A stretch of DNA of 64,000 nt. Origin: Streptomyces phaeolivaceus (GTDB lineage Bacteria; Actinomycetota; Actinomycetes; Streptomycetales; Streptomycetaceae). Both the position numbers and the translations under genes were made by a program. Where the stretch lies: NCBI RefSeq assembly GCF_009184865.1, contig NZ_CP045096.1:1612001-1676000 (forward strand). Reading direction: 5' to 3'. Of this stretch, positions 25,093 to 33,822 are shown piece after piece. Numbering within the stretch: the stretch's first letter is position 1; every line of letters begins with the position of its first letter. The notes below the pieces were generated by a model that was not told the origin of the DNA, did not search any database, and was given only the letters and a program-made list of their open reading frames with translations.

Positions 25093-25380
25093 TCAGCGCT
25101 TGGTCGTGTCCGTCGGCTCGGTGACCGGGCGGGAGCTGGTCACATCGCCGGGAGCGGCCTGGATGGTGCGCTGTGCCGGGGTCTCGCTGCCCGGGTGCGG
25201 GGGCGCGGCCGCCGCGTTGCTGTCGTCCTGGCCGTCGGACTTCATGGCCTTGGCCTCGCTCTTGAGGATGCGGGCGGACTTGCCCAGCGAGCGCGCCATG
25301 TCCGGAAGCTTCTTCGCACCGAACAGCAGGATGATGACGACGAGGATCAGAATGATCTCGGTGGGGCCGAGCCTACCCAT
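25093..25380 (-). CDS. tatA: Sec-independent protein translocase subunit TatA
   Basis: A 95-residue protein with the TatA layout: one N-terminal transmembrane helix ([20 protein letters not shown] within residues 4-23), the [23 protein letters not shown] amphipathic helix (split), and a polar disordered tail. It forms the pore or membrane-thinning oligomer with TatC. ATG at 25380. First gene of tatA-tatC; the upstream region holds a perfect 16-bp palindrome. Confidence 0.96.
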   Translation of the reverse strand: MGRLGPTEIILILVVIILLFGAKKLPDMARSLGKSARILKSEAKAMKSDGQDDSNAAAAPPHPGSETPAQRTIQAAPGDVTSSRPVTEPTDTTKR

Positions 25381-25419
25381 AGCTGTCTACCTTCTTCACC
25401 GAGGCGGCGGGTGGGGGCT

Positions 25420-25435
25420 GTCCGACCGGTCGGAC
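25420..25435. promoter_or_regulatory. Perfect 16-bp palindrome upstream of tatA
   Basis: GTCCGACCGGTCGGAC lies 40 bases upstream of tatA. A further half-site TGTCCGA follows at 25439-25445, and then a second inverted repeat CGATCGC / GCGATCG (25447-25453, 25461-25467). The arrangement suggests a regulator-binding region. No known regulator consensus recognised. Confidence 0.5.
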
Positions 25436-25638
25436 AAATGTCCGAACGATCGCGCTGGCAGCGATCGTAACTCTCAGGGGTGAACCTCAGGCAATCCCTG
25501 TGCGTACTCCCGATTCGCGACCCGGGCCTCGTTCTCCGTGCCGCGACAGGCAGCGTACCTGCCGAAGGTGAGAAGGTGACAGGGCGAAGTGGCGCAAAAC
25601 GCACTCCCCGGTCAAGTCACAGGAGCCTCGACCGGAAC

Positions 25639-25833
25639 TCACAGAGCGTCCACAGAGCGGGCCGCGCTCGCCGTCGCCCGCTCCAGGTCCTCCGCCGCCC
25701 GGTTGATCCTCCGAGCCGCCTCCGTGACCTGCGTACCCAGCCGCTGGGCCTCCACGAAGACCCGCACGGCGAGCACCCCGAGCACGACCAGCCCCACAAA
25801 ACCCACAGCCACCGCGAACATCGCCCAGAACAT
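25639..25833 (-). CDS. Small conserved membrane protein
   Basis: A 64-residue protein with an N-terminal transmembrane helix (about residues 2-25) followed by an amphipathic helix with heptad-like spacing (AARRINRAAEDLERATASAA). Function unknown. It starts 10 bases downstream of the zinc-ribbon protein gene in the same direction, so the two are probably co-transcribed. I recall the same pair next to tatA and pafC in other streptomycetes. Confidence 0.7.
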   Translation of the reverse strand: MFWAMFAVAVGFVGLVVLGVLAVRVFVEAQRLGTQVTEAARRINRAAEDLERATASAARSVDAL

Positions 25834-25843
25834 GGCGACGACC

Positions 25844-26182
25844 CTAGCCCGCCGAGTGCAGCCGCAGGGTCCGTACCCCGCCCCCGGTCAGCAGCTCGAC
25901 GATGCGCTCGCCGGCCGGCTTGCGGACGGAGGTGCCGCACTCGGGGCAGGTGAAGGAGTAGAAAGTGGTCTTGCTGGTGGCGCCGATCGCCAGGCGCAGC
26001 GCGCTCGCGCCCAGCTCGAAGTTGGCCCGGCAGTCGGGGCAGCCGGCCCGGAACACCACGTCCACCGCCTTCTTCATCCCCGCGAAGGCGACCGCCACGG
26101 TCATCTCCTGGATCTCCTGCACACCGGACTTCACGCCGGATGCCACACCCGAAACACCCGACACAATCGACCCGCCGCTCAC
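25844..26182 (-). CDS. Small zinc-ribbon protein of unknown function
   Basis: A 112-residue protein with a Gly/Ser/Val-rich N-terminus and two CxxC pairs (Cys48/Cys51 in GCPDCRANFELG, Cys79/Cys82 in TCPECGTSV), probably binding one zinc. C-terminal segment PAGERIVELLTGGGVRTLRL. No enzymatic motif. It lies between the small membrane protein and pafC and shares their direction. Role not known. Confidence 0.75.
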   Translation of the reverse strand: MSGGSIVSGVSGVASGVKSGVQEIQEMTVAVAFAGMKKAVDVVFRAGCPDCRANFELGASALRLAIGATSKTTFYSFTCPECGTSVRKPAGERIVELLTGGGVRTLRLHSAG

Positions 26183-26269
26183 AGCCCTCGTATCTCCCTC
26201 TTCCGGTAGTCACGCGTCGTCACGATCCGCCGCCCTCACGGTGTCCCCGTCGTCACGATCCCGCCGACG

Positions 26270-27268
26270 TCACGGTCTCGTCGGCACTGCCTCGTCGTAG
26301 GCCGCCAGCGCCTCGCGGGCCGCCCGGCGGGCGCTGTCGGCGAGGTCCTGCGGGGAGACGATCCGGCCGTCGCGCCCGAGCCGCAGCGCCAGGCGCCGCA
26401 GCGAGGCGGGGTCGGGGGTGCGCAGACTGATGCGCAGCCCGCCGTCCGGCAGTTCCTCGGCGCTGTCGTGCGGGTAGTACTCGGCGACCCAGCGCCCGCC
26501 GGGCCCCACCTCGACGACGACCTCGGGATCCTCGGCGGCGGGCTGCACCAGTGCCTCCGACAGATCCCGCAGCTCGACCTCGGGCGGCGCGGACGGCTCG
26601 TCGAGGATCTTGATCTCGGCGACCCGGTCCAGCCGGAACGTACGCCGGGCCTCGGAGCGGCGGCACCAGGCCTCGACATAGGTGTGACCCACGCTGACCA
26701 GGCGGATCGGGTCGATCTCGCGTTCGCTGAGCTCGTCGCGGGCGGGCGAGTAGTACCGGATCCACAGCCGCCGGCGCTCCGAGATCGCCCGGTCGACGTC
26801 GGCGAAGACCCCGCCCTCGGCCTCGAAGGTGACCGACAGCCGTGAGCTGGCGCCCGCCGCGTCCCCGGCCGCGCCCTCGACCTTGGCGGTGGCCCGCACC
26901 AGGGCCTGCCGGTCGCTCTCCCGCAGCCCCGGCAGTGTGGCCACCGCACGGGCGGCCACAAGGAGGGCGGTGGCCTCGTCGGCCGCCAGCCTTAGCGGCT
27001 CGGCGGCCTCCGCGCCCAGGGCGGCCGGGTTGTGCCACCAGATGCGCTCACCGTCGGTGTCGATGTCCAGCAGATCACCGCCGCGGAAGCTGGTCCCGCA
27101 CATGGGCAGCACATCGAGATCCGAGACCAGCTCGTCCTCGCTGATCCCGAAGGCGCGCGCGACGTCCTCGATCCGGGCGCCGGGCCGCTCCCGCAGATAG
27201 GTCACCAGGGAGAGCATCCGCCGGGTCTGATCGATGGCGTTCGCCGGCCGGGCCGGTTTTCCCACCAC
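26270..27268 (-). CDS. pafC: WYL-domain transcriptional regulator PafC
   Basis: A 332-residue regulator: N-terminal HTH (ARPANAIDQTRRMLSLVTYL and GARIEDVARAFGISEDELVSDL), a WYL domain around 165-235 (RLWIRYYSPARDE, HTYVEAWCRR, RTFRLDRVAEI), and a C-terminal WCX region. With PafB it forms the PafBC activator of the mycolic-acid-independent DNA damage response in actinobacteria; the WYL domains are thought to sense single-stranded nucleic acid. GTG start at 27268; the gene begins 15 bases after the pafB stop. The link to the proteasome locus is positional and conserved. Confidence 0.9.
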   Translation of the reverse strand: MVGKPARPANAIDQTRRMLSLVTYLRERPGARIEDVARAFGISEDELVSDLDVLPMCGTSFRGGDLLDIDTDGERIWWHNPAALGAEAAEPLRLAADEATALLVAARAVATLPGLRESDRQALVRATAKVEGAAGDAAGASSRLSVTFEAEGGVFADVDRAISERRRLWIRYYSPARDELSEREIDPIRLVSVGHTYVEAWCRRSEARRTFRLDRVAEIKILDEPSAPPEVELRDLSEALVQPAAEDPEVVVEVGPGGRWVAEYYPHDSAEELPDGGLRISLRTPDPASLRRLALRLGRDGRIVSPQDLADSARRAAREALAAYDEAVPTRP

Positions 27269-27283
27269 GTTCTTACGTCCCCC

Positions 27284-28261
27284 TCAACCCTTGGCCACGG
27301 CACGCAGCCGGTCCACCACATCGGCCCGCAGCTCGGCGGGCTCCAGGACCACCACATCGGGCCCGAACTCCACCAGCCAGGCATCCAGACCGTGCCCGTA
27401 CGGAATCTCCAACTCGTCCCAACCGTCCCCGAGTTCCCGTACGGCCGAGGCCTTCGCCCGCAGCGGGTAGCCGGCGCCGGCGCGCAACCGGATCAGCGCG
27501 GAGCGGTCGGCGGTCTCCCCGGCCCAGCTCGCGACGGTCTCCCGCACCGTGACGACGTCCGGCACCTCGGCGGTGAACGCGCCGCTCCGGCTGCGGACCT
27601 TGCCGGTGATCCGGGAGAGCCGGAAGACCCGCTCGGCACCCCGGTCCCGGTCGAAACCGGCCAGATACCAGTGACCGCGCCAGCACTCCAGCGCCCATGG
27701 CTCGACATGGCGGGGCTCGGGGCGGGCGGCGGTGGCCTTGCGGTACTCGAACACGACCGGGCGGCGGTCCCGGCAGGCCAGCATCAGCGGCTCGAAGGCG
27801 GCCTCGTGCACCGGGATACGCGGCTCCAGGGCGCCATGGGACTCGTACGGGTCGACGTCCTCGGGCAGCCCGGCCGCGCGCAGCTTCTGCAGGGCGCCGC
27901 TCGCGGCCCCGGCGAAGCGGGCCTGCTGCCAGACCTTCGCGGCGAGCCCGAGGGCCGCGGCCTCCTCGGCGTCCAGGGTGATGGGCGGCAGGCTGTTGCT
28001 GTCGCGGCGGGCCAGATAGCCGACCTCGCCGTCGAGGTTCTCCACCGTCTCGATGACCAGACCGAGTTCGCGCAGATCGTCCTTGTCGCGCTCGAACATG
28101 CGGTTGAAGGAGTCGTCGCTGCCGGCTGCGCCCCTTCCCGGCCCTGCGGCCTCGACATACGCCTCGATGGAATCCCTCAGCTCGCGCTTGCTGAGCGGCC
28201 GGCGCGTCCCCAGCAGACACAGCGCCAGGTTCATCAACCGCTCGGCCTTGGCAATGGCCAT
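27284..28261 (-). CDS. pafB: WYL-domain transcriptional regulator PafB
   Basis: A 325-residue paralogue of PafC. Starts MAIAKAERLMNLALCLLGTR followed by RPLSKRELRDSIEAY; this N-terminal HTH, with a Gly-rich insert at about 40-47 and SFNRMFERDKDDLRELG, is the DNA-binding part. The WYL domain spans about 150-225 (VVFEYRKATA, GHWYLAGFDRDRGAERVFRLSR). It pairs with PafC as a heterodimeric DNA-damage regulator. ATG at 28261 is supported by GGAGGAAGG upstream. Confidence 0.9.
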   Translation of the reverse strand: MAIAKAERLMNLALCLLGTRRPLSKRELRDSIEAYVEAAGPGRGAAGSDDSFNRMFERDKDDLRELGLVIETVENLDGEVGYLARRDSNSLPPITLDAEEAAALGLAAKVWQQARFAGAASGALQKLRAAGLPEDVDPYESHGALEPRIPVHEAAFEPLMLACRDRRPVVFEYRKATAARPEPRHVEPWALECWRGHWYLAGFDRDRGAERVFRLSRITGKVRSRSGAFTAEVPDVVTVRETVASWAGETADRSALIRLRAGAGYPLRAKASAVRELGDGWDELEIPYGHGLDAWLVEFGPDVVVLEPAELRADVVDRLRAVAKG

Positions 28262-28329
28262 CGACGCCCTTCCTCCGGGTGTTTCCGCGGCACGACCGTA
28301 CCGCTACGAAGCGTCGCGGCAAAAGCCGA

Positions 28330-28357
28330 GGGCCCATGCCCGAACAGGCATGGACCC
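28330..28357 (-). terminator. Terminator hairpin after the small FKBP gene
   Basis: Arms GGGCCCATGCC (28330-28340) and GGCATGGACCC (28347-28357), 6-nt loop CGAACA, one mismatch. It lies 50 bases beyond the FKBP stop, before pafB. Confidence 0.55.
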
Positions 28358-28407
28358 CAGCTGATCAAGTCCGGTCACATACCGAACTCGAACACAACGG
28401 CAATCGA

Positions 28408-28779
28408 TCAGACCTTGACCAGGTCGCAGACGAAGATCAGCGTCTCACCGGGGGCGATACGGCCGCCCGCACCGCGGTCGCCGTACGCGAGGTGCGCCGG
28501 GATGGTCAGCTGCCGACGGCCGCCGACCTTCATGCCCTGCACGCCCTGGTCCCAGCCGGCGATGACCTGGCCGACACCGAGCCGGAACTCCAGCGGCGTA
28601 CCGCGGTTCCAGGACGCGTCGAACTCCTCGCCGGTGGAGAAGGCCACGCCCACGTAGTGGACCAGGACGGTGTCGCCCGCCTTGGCCTCGGCGCCGTCGC
28701 CCACCCAGATGTCCTTGATCTCAAGGTCCTTCGGGGGCTCGCCACCGGGGAAGTCGATCTCGGGCTTCTCAATGCTCAC
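28408..28779 (-). CDS. FKBP-type peptidyl-prolyl cis-trans isomerase
   Basis: A 123-residue single FKBP domain, cytoplasmic (no signal peptide). It speeds proline isomerisation in folding proteins. Core motifs: DTVLVHYVGVAFSTGEEFDASW, then PLEFRLGVGQVIAGWDQGVQGMKVGG (split), and AYGDRGAGGRIAPGETLIFVCDLVKV (split). Active-site aromatic and Asp residues are at family positions. Located 67 bases downstream of a secreted FKBP gene. Confidence 0.95.
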   Translation of the reverse strand: MSIEKPEIDFPGGEPPKDLEIKDIWVGDGAEAKAGDTVLVHYVGVAFSTGEEFDASWNRGTPLEFRLGVGQVIAGWDQGVQGMKVGGRRQLTIPAHLAYGDRGAGGRIAPGETLIFVCDLVKV

Positions 28780-28846
28780 GTCTTCAGGCTCCTGCTTGTG
28801 TATGTACGGGGCAACGCCGGACAGTCTCGCATCCCCGCCCGGGGTG

Positions 28847-29839
28847 CTACATCTTCGCGAGGATGTCCACGGTGAACACCATCACGGAGTCCTTCTTGAT
28901 GTCGCTGCCGCTCGGCGGCGTGTCCCCGTAACCCAGCTTGGGCGGGATCACGATCAGCAGGCGACTGCCCACCTTCTTGCCGGTCATGCCCTGCGACCAG
29001 CCCTTGACGACCTGCTGCAGCCCGAACGAGCTGAGCGCCTCCCGGCTGTACGAGGAGTCGAACTCCTTGCCGGTCTCCCACAGCACGCCCTTGTACTGCA
29101 CGAGCAGGCTGTCCTCGGCGCCGACCTCGGGGCCGTCGCCCTCGATGATGTAGTTCGCCACCAGCTTGGTCGGCGGGTCGACCTTCGGGATCTCGATGGA
29201 GGGCGCCTTGCCGTCGGTGTTGGTGCCCACCTTCGGCAGGTCCACGTTGTCCTGCGCGACCTTCGTGCCCTTGGCCGAGCTCTTGGCGTTGAAGGTGTTC
29301 CGCACATCGACGACGAAGACCAGTGTGTCGGTGCCCTTGATGCCCGCCTGCGAGTTGCCCTCGGTGCCGTAGCCCCAGGTCGGCGGCACGGCCATCTGGA
29401 CCCGGCTGCCGGCCTTCTTGCCGGTCAGCGCGTACCGCCAGCCGTCGATGATGCCCTGCGGGGAGAGCTGGATGACCAGCGGCGTCTTGCGGTCGTAGGA
29501 GTTGTCGAAGACCTTCGCCGTGGACCAGATCTGCCCCAGGTAGTTCGCCTGGATGTAGTCACCCTCGGCGATCGTCTGCCCGGTGCCCGCGATGACCGTC
29601 TTCACCGCCAGGTCCTTCGACGGATCGCCGCTGCCCTTCGCGACGGTCGGCTTCTCGTCGAACTTCACCCCGTCCGTGATCGCCGGCAGCGGACCGTCCA
29701 CGATCTTCGGCGGCTTCGCCGCGCTCGCCGACGCGGACGGGCTGCTGCTGGCCTTGGCCGAGTCGGACTCACCGTCACCACAGGCGGCGAGCGTGACCAG
29801 TCCAGCGGGTACAGCGATGAGGAGTGAGCGTCGGCGCAC
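28847..29839 (-). CDS. Secreted lipoprotein with two FKBP-type isomerase domains
   Basis: A 330-residue extracytoplasmic protein. N-terminal MRRRSLLIAVPAGLVTLAAC is a lipoprotein signal with lipobox LAAC and Cys20, followed by a Ser/Ala linker. Two FKBP domains follow, about 95-180 (GDYIQANYLGQIW, VDVRNTF end) and about 235-328 (EDSLLVQYKGVLWETG to VFTVDILAKM). It would help proline isomerisation of exported proteins at the membrane surface. ATG at 29839. Neighbours: small FKBP downstream, pafA upstream in the same direction. Confidence 0.93.
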   Translation of the reverse strand: MRRRSLLIAVPAGLVTLAACGDGESDSAKASSSPSASASAAKPPKIVDGPLPAITDGVKFDEKPTVAKGSGDPSKDLAVKTVIAGTGQTIAEGDYIQANYLGQIWSTAKVFDNSYDRKTPLVIQLSPQGIIDGWRYALTGKKAGSRVQMAVPPTWGYGTEGNSQAGIKGTDTLVFVVDVRNTFNAKSSAKGTKVAQDNVDLPKVGTNTDGKAPSIEIPKVDPPTKLVANYIIEGDGPEVGAEDSLLVQYKGVLWETGKEFDSSYSREALSSFGLQQVVKGWSQGMTGKKVGSRLLIVIPPKLGYGDTPPSGSDIKKDSVMVFTVDILAKM

Positions 29840-29901
29840 GGTGAAGGCCTCGTATCGGTCGATCTTGTCGGATGCGTGCGCGCAACTCTACGGCGTGAGA
29901 A

Positions 29902-29930
29902 GGGCGCCGTACGGCAAACGTACGGCGCCC
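29902..29930 (-). terminator. Terminator hairpin after pafA
   Basis: Perfect 12-bp arms GGGCGCCGTACG (29902-29913) and CGTACGGCGCCC (29919-29930), loop GCAAA, 37 bases beyond the pafA stop. Confidence 0.7.
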
Positions 29931-29967
29931 CGCGTTGCGTTCCGGAACTCCTCCGGAACATTCCGGC

Positions 29968-31329
29968 TCACATTCCCGCGATCAGCTTCTCCACCCGGTC
30001 GTCGACGGAACGGAACGGGTCCTTGCACAACACCGTGCGTTGTGCCTGGTCGTTGAGCTTGAGATGCACCCAGTCGACCGTGAAATCCCGACGCTGTTCC
30101 TGTGCGCGCCGGATGAAGTCACCGCGCAGCCGCGCCCGAGTGGTCTGCGGCGGAACCGACTTGCCCTCGAAGATCTTCAAGTCATTGCAGATGCGGGTGG
30201 CTTGACCTTTCCTCTCCAACAGGTAGTAGAGGCCACGACGGCGGTGGATGTCGTGATAAGCGAGGTCTATCTGCGCGACCCGCGGATGCGACATGGTCAT
30301 GTTGTGCTTGGCCCGGTACCGCTCGATGAGCTTGTACTTCATCACCCAGTCGATTTCGGTGCCGATCCGGTCGAGGTCCTCCGCCTCGATCGAGTCGAGC
30401 GTGCGGCCCCACAGCTCCAGGACCTGCTCGACGGTGCCGGTGCGAATGCCGCGGCGCTCGACGAAGTCCACGGCCTTCTCGTAGTACTCGCGCTGCACCT
30501 CCAGCGCGGAGGCCTCACGGCCGCTGGCCAGCCGCACCTTGCGACGGCCGGTGATGTCATGGCTGACCTCGCGGATCGCCCGGATCGGGTTCTCCAGGGT
30601 GAGGTCGCGCATGACCGTGCCCGCCTCGATCATGCGCAGCACCAGGTCGGTGGCACCGACCTTCAGCAGCATGGTCGTCTCGGACATGTTCGAGTCACCC
30701 ACGATGACGTGGAGACGGCGGTACCGCTCGGCGTCCGCGTGCGGTTCGTCCCTGGTGTTGATGATCGGCCGGGAGCGGGTGGTCGCCGAACTGACGCCCT
30801 CCCAGATGTGCTCGGCCCGCTGGCTCACGCAGTACACCGCACCGCGCGGGGTCTGCAGCACCTTGCCGGCGCCGCACAGCAGCTGCCGGGTGACGAGGAA
30901 CGGAATCAGGATGTCGGCGAGACGGGAGAACTCCCCGTGCCGGGCCACCAGATAGTTCTCGTGGCAACCGTAGGAGTTGCCCGCCGAGTCCGTGTTGTTC
31001 TTGAAGAGGTAGACGTCGCCCGCGATTCCCTCCTCGTGCAGGCGGCGTTCGGCGTCGACCAGCAGTCCTTCGAGAATGCGCTCGCCGGCCTTGTCGTGAG
31101 TGACCAGTTCGGTCACGTTGTCACATTCGGGTGTCGCGTATTCCGGATGTGAGCCCACGTCGAGATAGAGGCGGGCCCCGTTCCGCAGAAACACATTGCT
31201 GCTGCGGCCCCATGACACGACACGGCGGAAGAGGTACCGCGCCACCTCGTCAGGAGACAGACGGCGCTGTCCCCTGAACGTGCACGTGACGCCGTACTCG
31301 TTCTCCAGCCCGAAAATGCGGCGGTCCAT
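29968..31329 (-). CDS. pafA: Pup--protein ligase PafA
   Basis: A 453-residue carboxylate-amine ligase of the glutamine-synthetase-like fold. It attaches Pup through its C-terminal glutamate to substrate lysines, using ATP, in the cytoplasm. Starts [16 protein letters not shown] with metal ligand Glu9; catalytic base Asp57 in [34 protein letters not shown] and [19 protein letters not shown] are shared with Dop. It lacks the Dop loop. ATG at 31329 is only nine bases after the MFS transporter stop, so the two genes may be co-transcribed. Confidence 0.97.
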   Translation of the reverse strand: MDRRIFGLENEYGVTCTFRGQRRLSPDEVARYLFRRVVSWGRSSNVFLRNGARLYLDVGSHPEYATPECDNVTELVTHDKAGERILEGLLVDAERRLHEEGIAGDVYLFKNNTDSAGNSYGCHENYLVARHGEFSRLADILIPFLVTRQLLCGAGKVLQTPRGAVYCVSQRAEHIWEGVSSATTRSRPIINTRDEPHADAERYRRLHVIVGDSNMSETTMLLKVGATDLVLRMIEAGTVMRDLTLENPIRAIREVSHDITGRRKVRLASGREASALEVQREYYEKAVDFVERRGIRTGTVEQVLELWGRTLDSIEAEDLDRIGTEIDWVMKYKLIERYRAKHNMTMSHPRVAQIDLAYHDIHRRRGLYYLLERKGQATRICNDLKIFEGKSVPPQTTRARLRGDFIRRAQEQRRDFTVDWVHLKLNDQAQRTVLCKDPFRSVDDRVEKLIAGM

Positions 31330-31338
31330 GACTGAACA

Positions 31339-32598
31339 TTACGCCCGATCCACCGAGCTGAAACGGGGTTCGGCAGCACGGTTTGGATCATTTTCCGATG
31401 AGACCGCAACCACCGCGCCCTCGGAGGGAACTGCGAGAACCCGCCCGGTGGCCAGCAGAACCAGCAACGACACGGCCCCCGCGGCACCCGGCACCACGAA
31501 CCCCCAGAGCGTCCCGCCCCACTCGACGACCGGCCCCGCGACCGCCGTTCCGACCGACTGGCCCACCGTGAACGTCGTCACGATCCACGAGAACGCCTCG
31601 GTCACCGTGCCCTTCGGCGCGTGCCGGTCGACGAGCACGAACACACAGGCGATGGCCGGCGCCAGGAACACACCCGCGAGCGTCGTCAGCCCCGTCATGC
31701 CCACCGGGCCCGGCAGCAGCGTCAGCGGCACATAACAGACCGCCAGCAACGCCACCAGCACCTGCAACCGACGCTCCGGCGCCCCGCTCCACCGCCGCGC
31801 GCCGTACACCGTGCCGCCCAGGAGCGCGCCCAGCCCGACACCCGCCATCAGCCAGCCGTAGACGGCGTCCCCACCGCGGTCGCCCGCGTAGGACAAGGCG
31901 GCCACCGTGATCGAGCCGAGCGCGATACCGACGAAGAAGAACGCGCCGAGCAGCGCCAGCAGCCCCGGCGAGCGCAGCGCGCCCAGCCAGTGCGCCTCGC
32001 GCGGCGCGGAGCGCCAGGCCCGCGACGGCGGCGACACGACCACCCACAGCGCGCCGAGCACCCCGATGACACTGAGCACGATCAGCGCCGCCGACGCCGA
32101 CCACAGCGCCACGCACAACGTCACCAGCAGCGGCCCGACGGTGAACATCAGCTCCTGCGCCACGGCGTCCATCGCGTACGCCGTGTGCACCTGCTCCTCC
32201 TTGCGGAGCACCGTGGACCACAGGGCCCGCAGCCCGCCCTCCAGCGGCGGCGTGAACAGCCCGGCGACCGCCATCGCGAGATACGCCACCGGCAGCGGAT
32301 CCAGCCCCGACAGCGCGAAGACGACCATGGCGAGCGCCGCGACGACGGCCGCCGGCAACTGCACACGCGGCTGCCCGTGCAGATCCACCAGCCGACCCAG
32401 CAGGGGCTGCCCGACGGCGTTGGACAGGCCGTACACGGCCGCCAGCGCGCCCGCGAGGCTGTAGCTGCCCCCCTCGGCCCGCACGAACAGCACGATCGCG
32501 ATCGCGGCGGTGGCGTTCGGCAACCGGCCCACCAGCGTCCCGGCGAGCAGTCGCGCGGCGTGCCGCGTCCTGAGGATCTCGACGTATCCGGCGGCCAT
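31339..32598 (-). CDS. MFS transporter (drug or sugar efflux type)
   Basis: A 419-residue major facilitator protein with about 12 transmembrane helices. Motif A-like GQPLLGRLVDLHGQPR between TM2 and TM3 and GALLGGTVYGARRW in the second half. The substrate is unknown. It is divergent from a LacI regulator whose gene starts 130 bases away, so the regulator probably controls it. This MFS-LacI pair sits between pafA and the proteasome core genes in streptomycetes (from memory). ATG at 32598 with AGAGG upstream. Confidence 0.85.
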   Translation of the reverse strand: MAAGYVEILRTRHAARLLAGTLVGRLPNATAAIAIVLFVRAEGGSYSLAGALAAVYGLSNAVGQPLLGRLVDLHGQPRVQLPAAVVAALAMVVFALSGLDPLPVAYLAMAVAGLFTPPLEGGLRALWSTVLRKEEQVHTAYAMDAVAQELMFTVGPLLVTLCVALWSASAALIVLSVIGVLGALWVVVSPPSRAWRSAPREAHWLGALRSPGLLALLGAFFFVGIALGSITVAALSYAGDRGGDAVYGWLMAGVGLGALLGGTVYGARRWSGAPERRLQVLVALLAVCYVPLTLLPGPVGMTGLTTLAGVFLAPAIACVFVLVDRHAPKGTVTEAFSWIVTTFTVGQSVGTAVAGPVVEWGGTLWGFVVPGAAGAVSLLVLLATGRVLAVPSEGAVVAVSSENDPNRAAEPRFSSVDRA

Positions 32599-32654
32599 GT
32601 CCTGCCTCTCGACGGGCTCTACGGGGTTCCCCAGGGGCTCTCGACCCCTGAAGT

Positions 32655-32683
32655 GTTACGTATAACGTGCTCCTCCATACGTA
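32655..32683. promoter_or_regulatory. Candidate LacI-family operator between the MFS gene and its regulator
   Basis: GTTACGTATAAC (32655-32666) is a partial palindrome with GTTA/TAAC arms. It is followed 11 bases later by the palindrome TACGTA (32678-32683) in CATACGTACCATGTG. The AT-rich patch stands out in this divergent promoter. A LacI-type site is plausible but the consensus is not established. Confidence 0.4.
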
Positions 32684-32727
32684 CCATGTGCCCTGTCCAC
32701 GAGTCCAGACGAGGGAGCAGGCCACCG

Positions 32728-33747
32728 GTGGCACGAGGTAGTACGCGCCCCACCAGCCGTGACGTCGCCCAGGCCGCCGGCGTCTCCCAGGCCGCCGTCT
32801 CCCTGGTCCTCGGCGACAAATGGCGCGGCCGGGTCTCCGAGACCACCGCCGAACGCGTCCGCGAGGCCGCGCGCGCACTGGGCTACCGGCCCAACCTCGC
32901 CGCCCGCAACCTCCGGCTCGGCCGCACCCGCACCGTCCTGCTGGTGGTCCCCGCCCTCACCACCGAGTTCTTCGCCGGCGTGTACACCGGCGCGGCCCGG
33001 GTCGCCGCCCGCCACGGCTTCGGTGTCGTGCTCTACCCCTCCCCCGAAGGCGTCGGCCCCGCCCGCGACCCCTTCGCCTCCGCCCAGGCCGCCCTGGACG
33101 GTGTCATCGCCTCCTCCATGGCGGCGGACGCCCTCACCGCGATCCGGGGCGACCAGCTCCCCCTGGTGATGCTGGACAGCGACCCCGAAGGGAGCCTGGG
33201 CGCCGCCACCGTCAACCTCGACATCCGCGACGGCGTCCGTCAGGTCGCCGAACACCTGCTCGGACTGGGCCACCGCCGCTTTCTGCATCTGGCCGCCGAC
33301 ATCCCCTCCTGGACCTTCGGCGTCCGGGCACGCGAGCTGACGGCCCGGCTGGAGGCCGTGCCGGGCGCGTCCCTGACGACGGCCGCCGCGCCGATCTCCA
33401 TCGAGGGCGCGCTCACCGCCGCCGAGGCGGCCCTGGCGGGACCCGACCGCGCCGGACGGCCCACCGCCGTGGTGTGCGACGACGACAAGCTGGCCGCCGG
33501 CGCCTACAAGGCCGCACGACGGCTGGGGCTGCGCGTGCCCGAGGACGTCTCCGTCACCGGGCTCGACGACCTCGCCCTCGCCACGGCTCTCGACCCCGAA
33601 CTGACGACCGTACGGCTCGACGCCGAACTCTTCGGCGAGCGGGGGATGGCGGCGCTGCTGGCCGTCCTGGAGGGGCGCACACCGCAGGAGGGGGACATTC
33701 CCGTGGAGCTGGTGGTGCGGGGGTCCACGGCACCACCGAGGGCCTGA
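32728..33747 (+). CDS. LacI-family transcriptional regulator
   Basis: A 339-residue regulator. N-terminal LacI HTH TSRDVAQAAGVSQAAVSLVL (residues 8-27), hinge RALGYRPNLAARNLR, then a periplasmic-binding-like effector domain (TRTVLLVVPALTTEFFAGVY, AVVCDDDKLAAGAYKAARRLG, SVTGLDDLALATALDPELTT). GTG at 32728 is taken as start; GGGAG lies about ten bases upstream. Effector unknown. Likely repressor of the divergent MFS gene. Confidence 0.93.
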   Translation: MARGSTRPTSRDVAQAAGVSQAAVSLVLGDKWRGRVSETTAERVREAARALGYRPNLAARNLRLGRTRTVLLVVPALTTEFFAGVYTGAARVAARHGFGVVLYPSPEGVGPARDPFASAQAALDGVIASSMAADALTAIRGDQLPLVMLDSDPEGSLGAATVNLDIRDGVRQVAEHLLGLGHRRFLHLAADIPSWTFGVRARELTARLEAVPGASLTTAAAPISIEGALTAAEAALAGPDRAGRPTAVVCDDDKLAAGAYKAARRLGLRVPEDVSVTGLDDLALATALDPELTTVRLDAELFGERGMAALLAVLEGRTPQEGDIPVELVVRGSTAPPRA

Positions 33748-33767
33748 CGCGGGGCGCACGACGCCGC

Positions 33768-33795
33768 GCGCCCCGGCCTGGGCCGGCCGGGGCGC
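33768..33795. terminator. Bidirectional terminator between lacI-type gene and prcA
   Basis: Perfect arms GCGCCCCGGCC (33768-33778) and GGCCGGGGCGC (33785-33795) in the 75-base gap between two convergent genes. Confidence 0.65.
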
Positions 33796-33822
33796 ACGAC
33801 GGGCGGGGTGACGCGGGTGGCG

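Noticed and set aside
26183..26269. Direct repeats GTCGTCACGATC before pafC stop region as a regulatory site
   Set aside because: Only two imperfect copies of simple CG-rich sequence in an 87-base gap at a gene end; no palindrome or conserved position.
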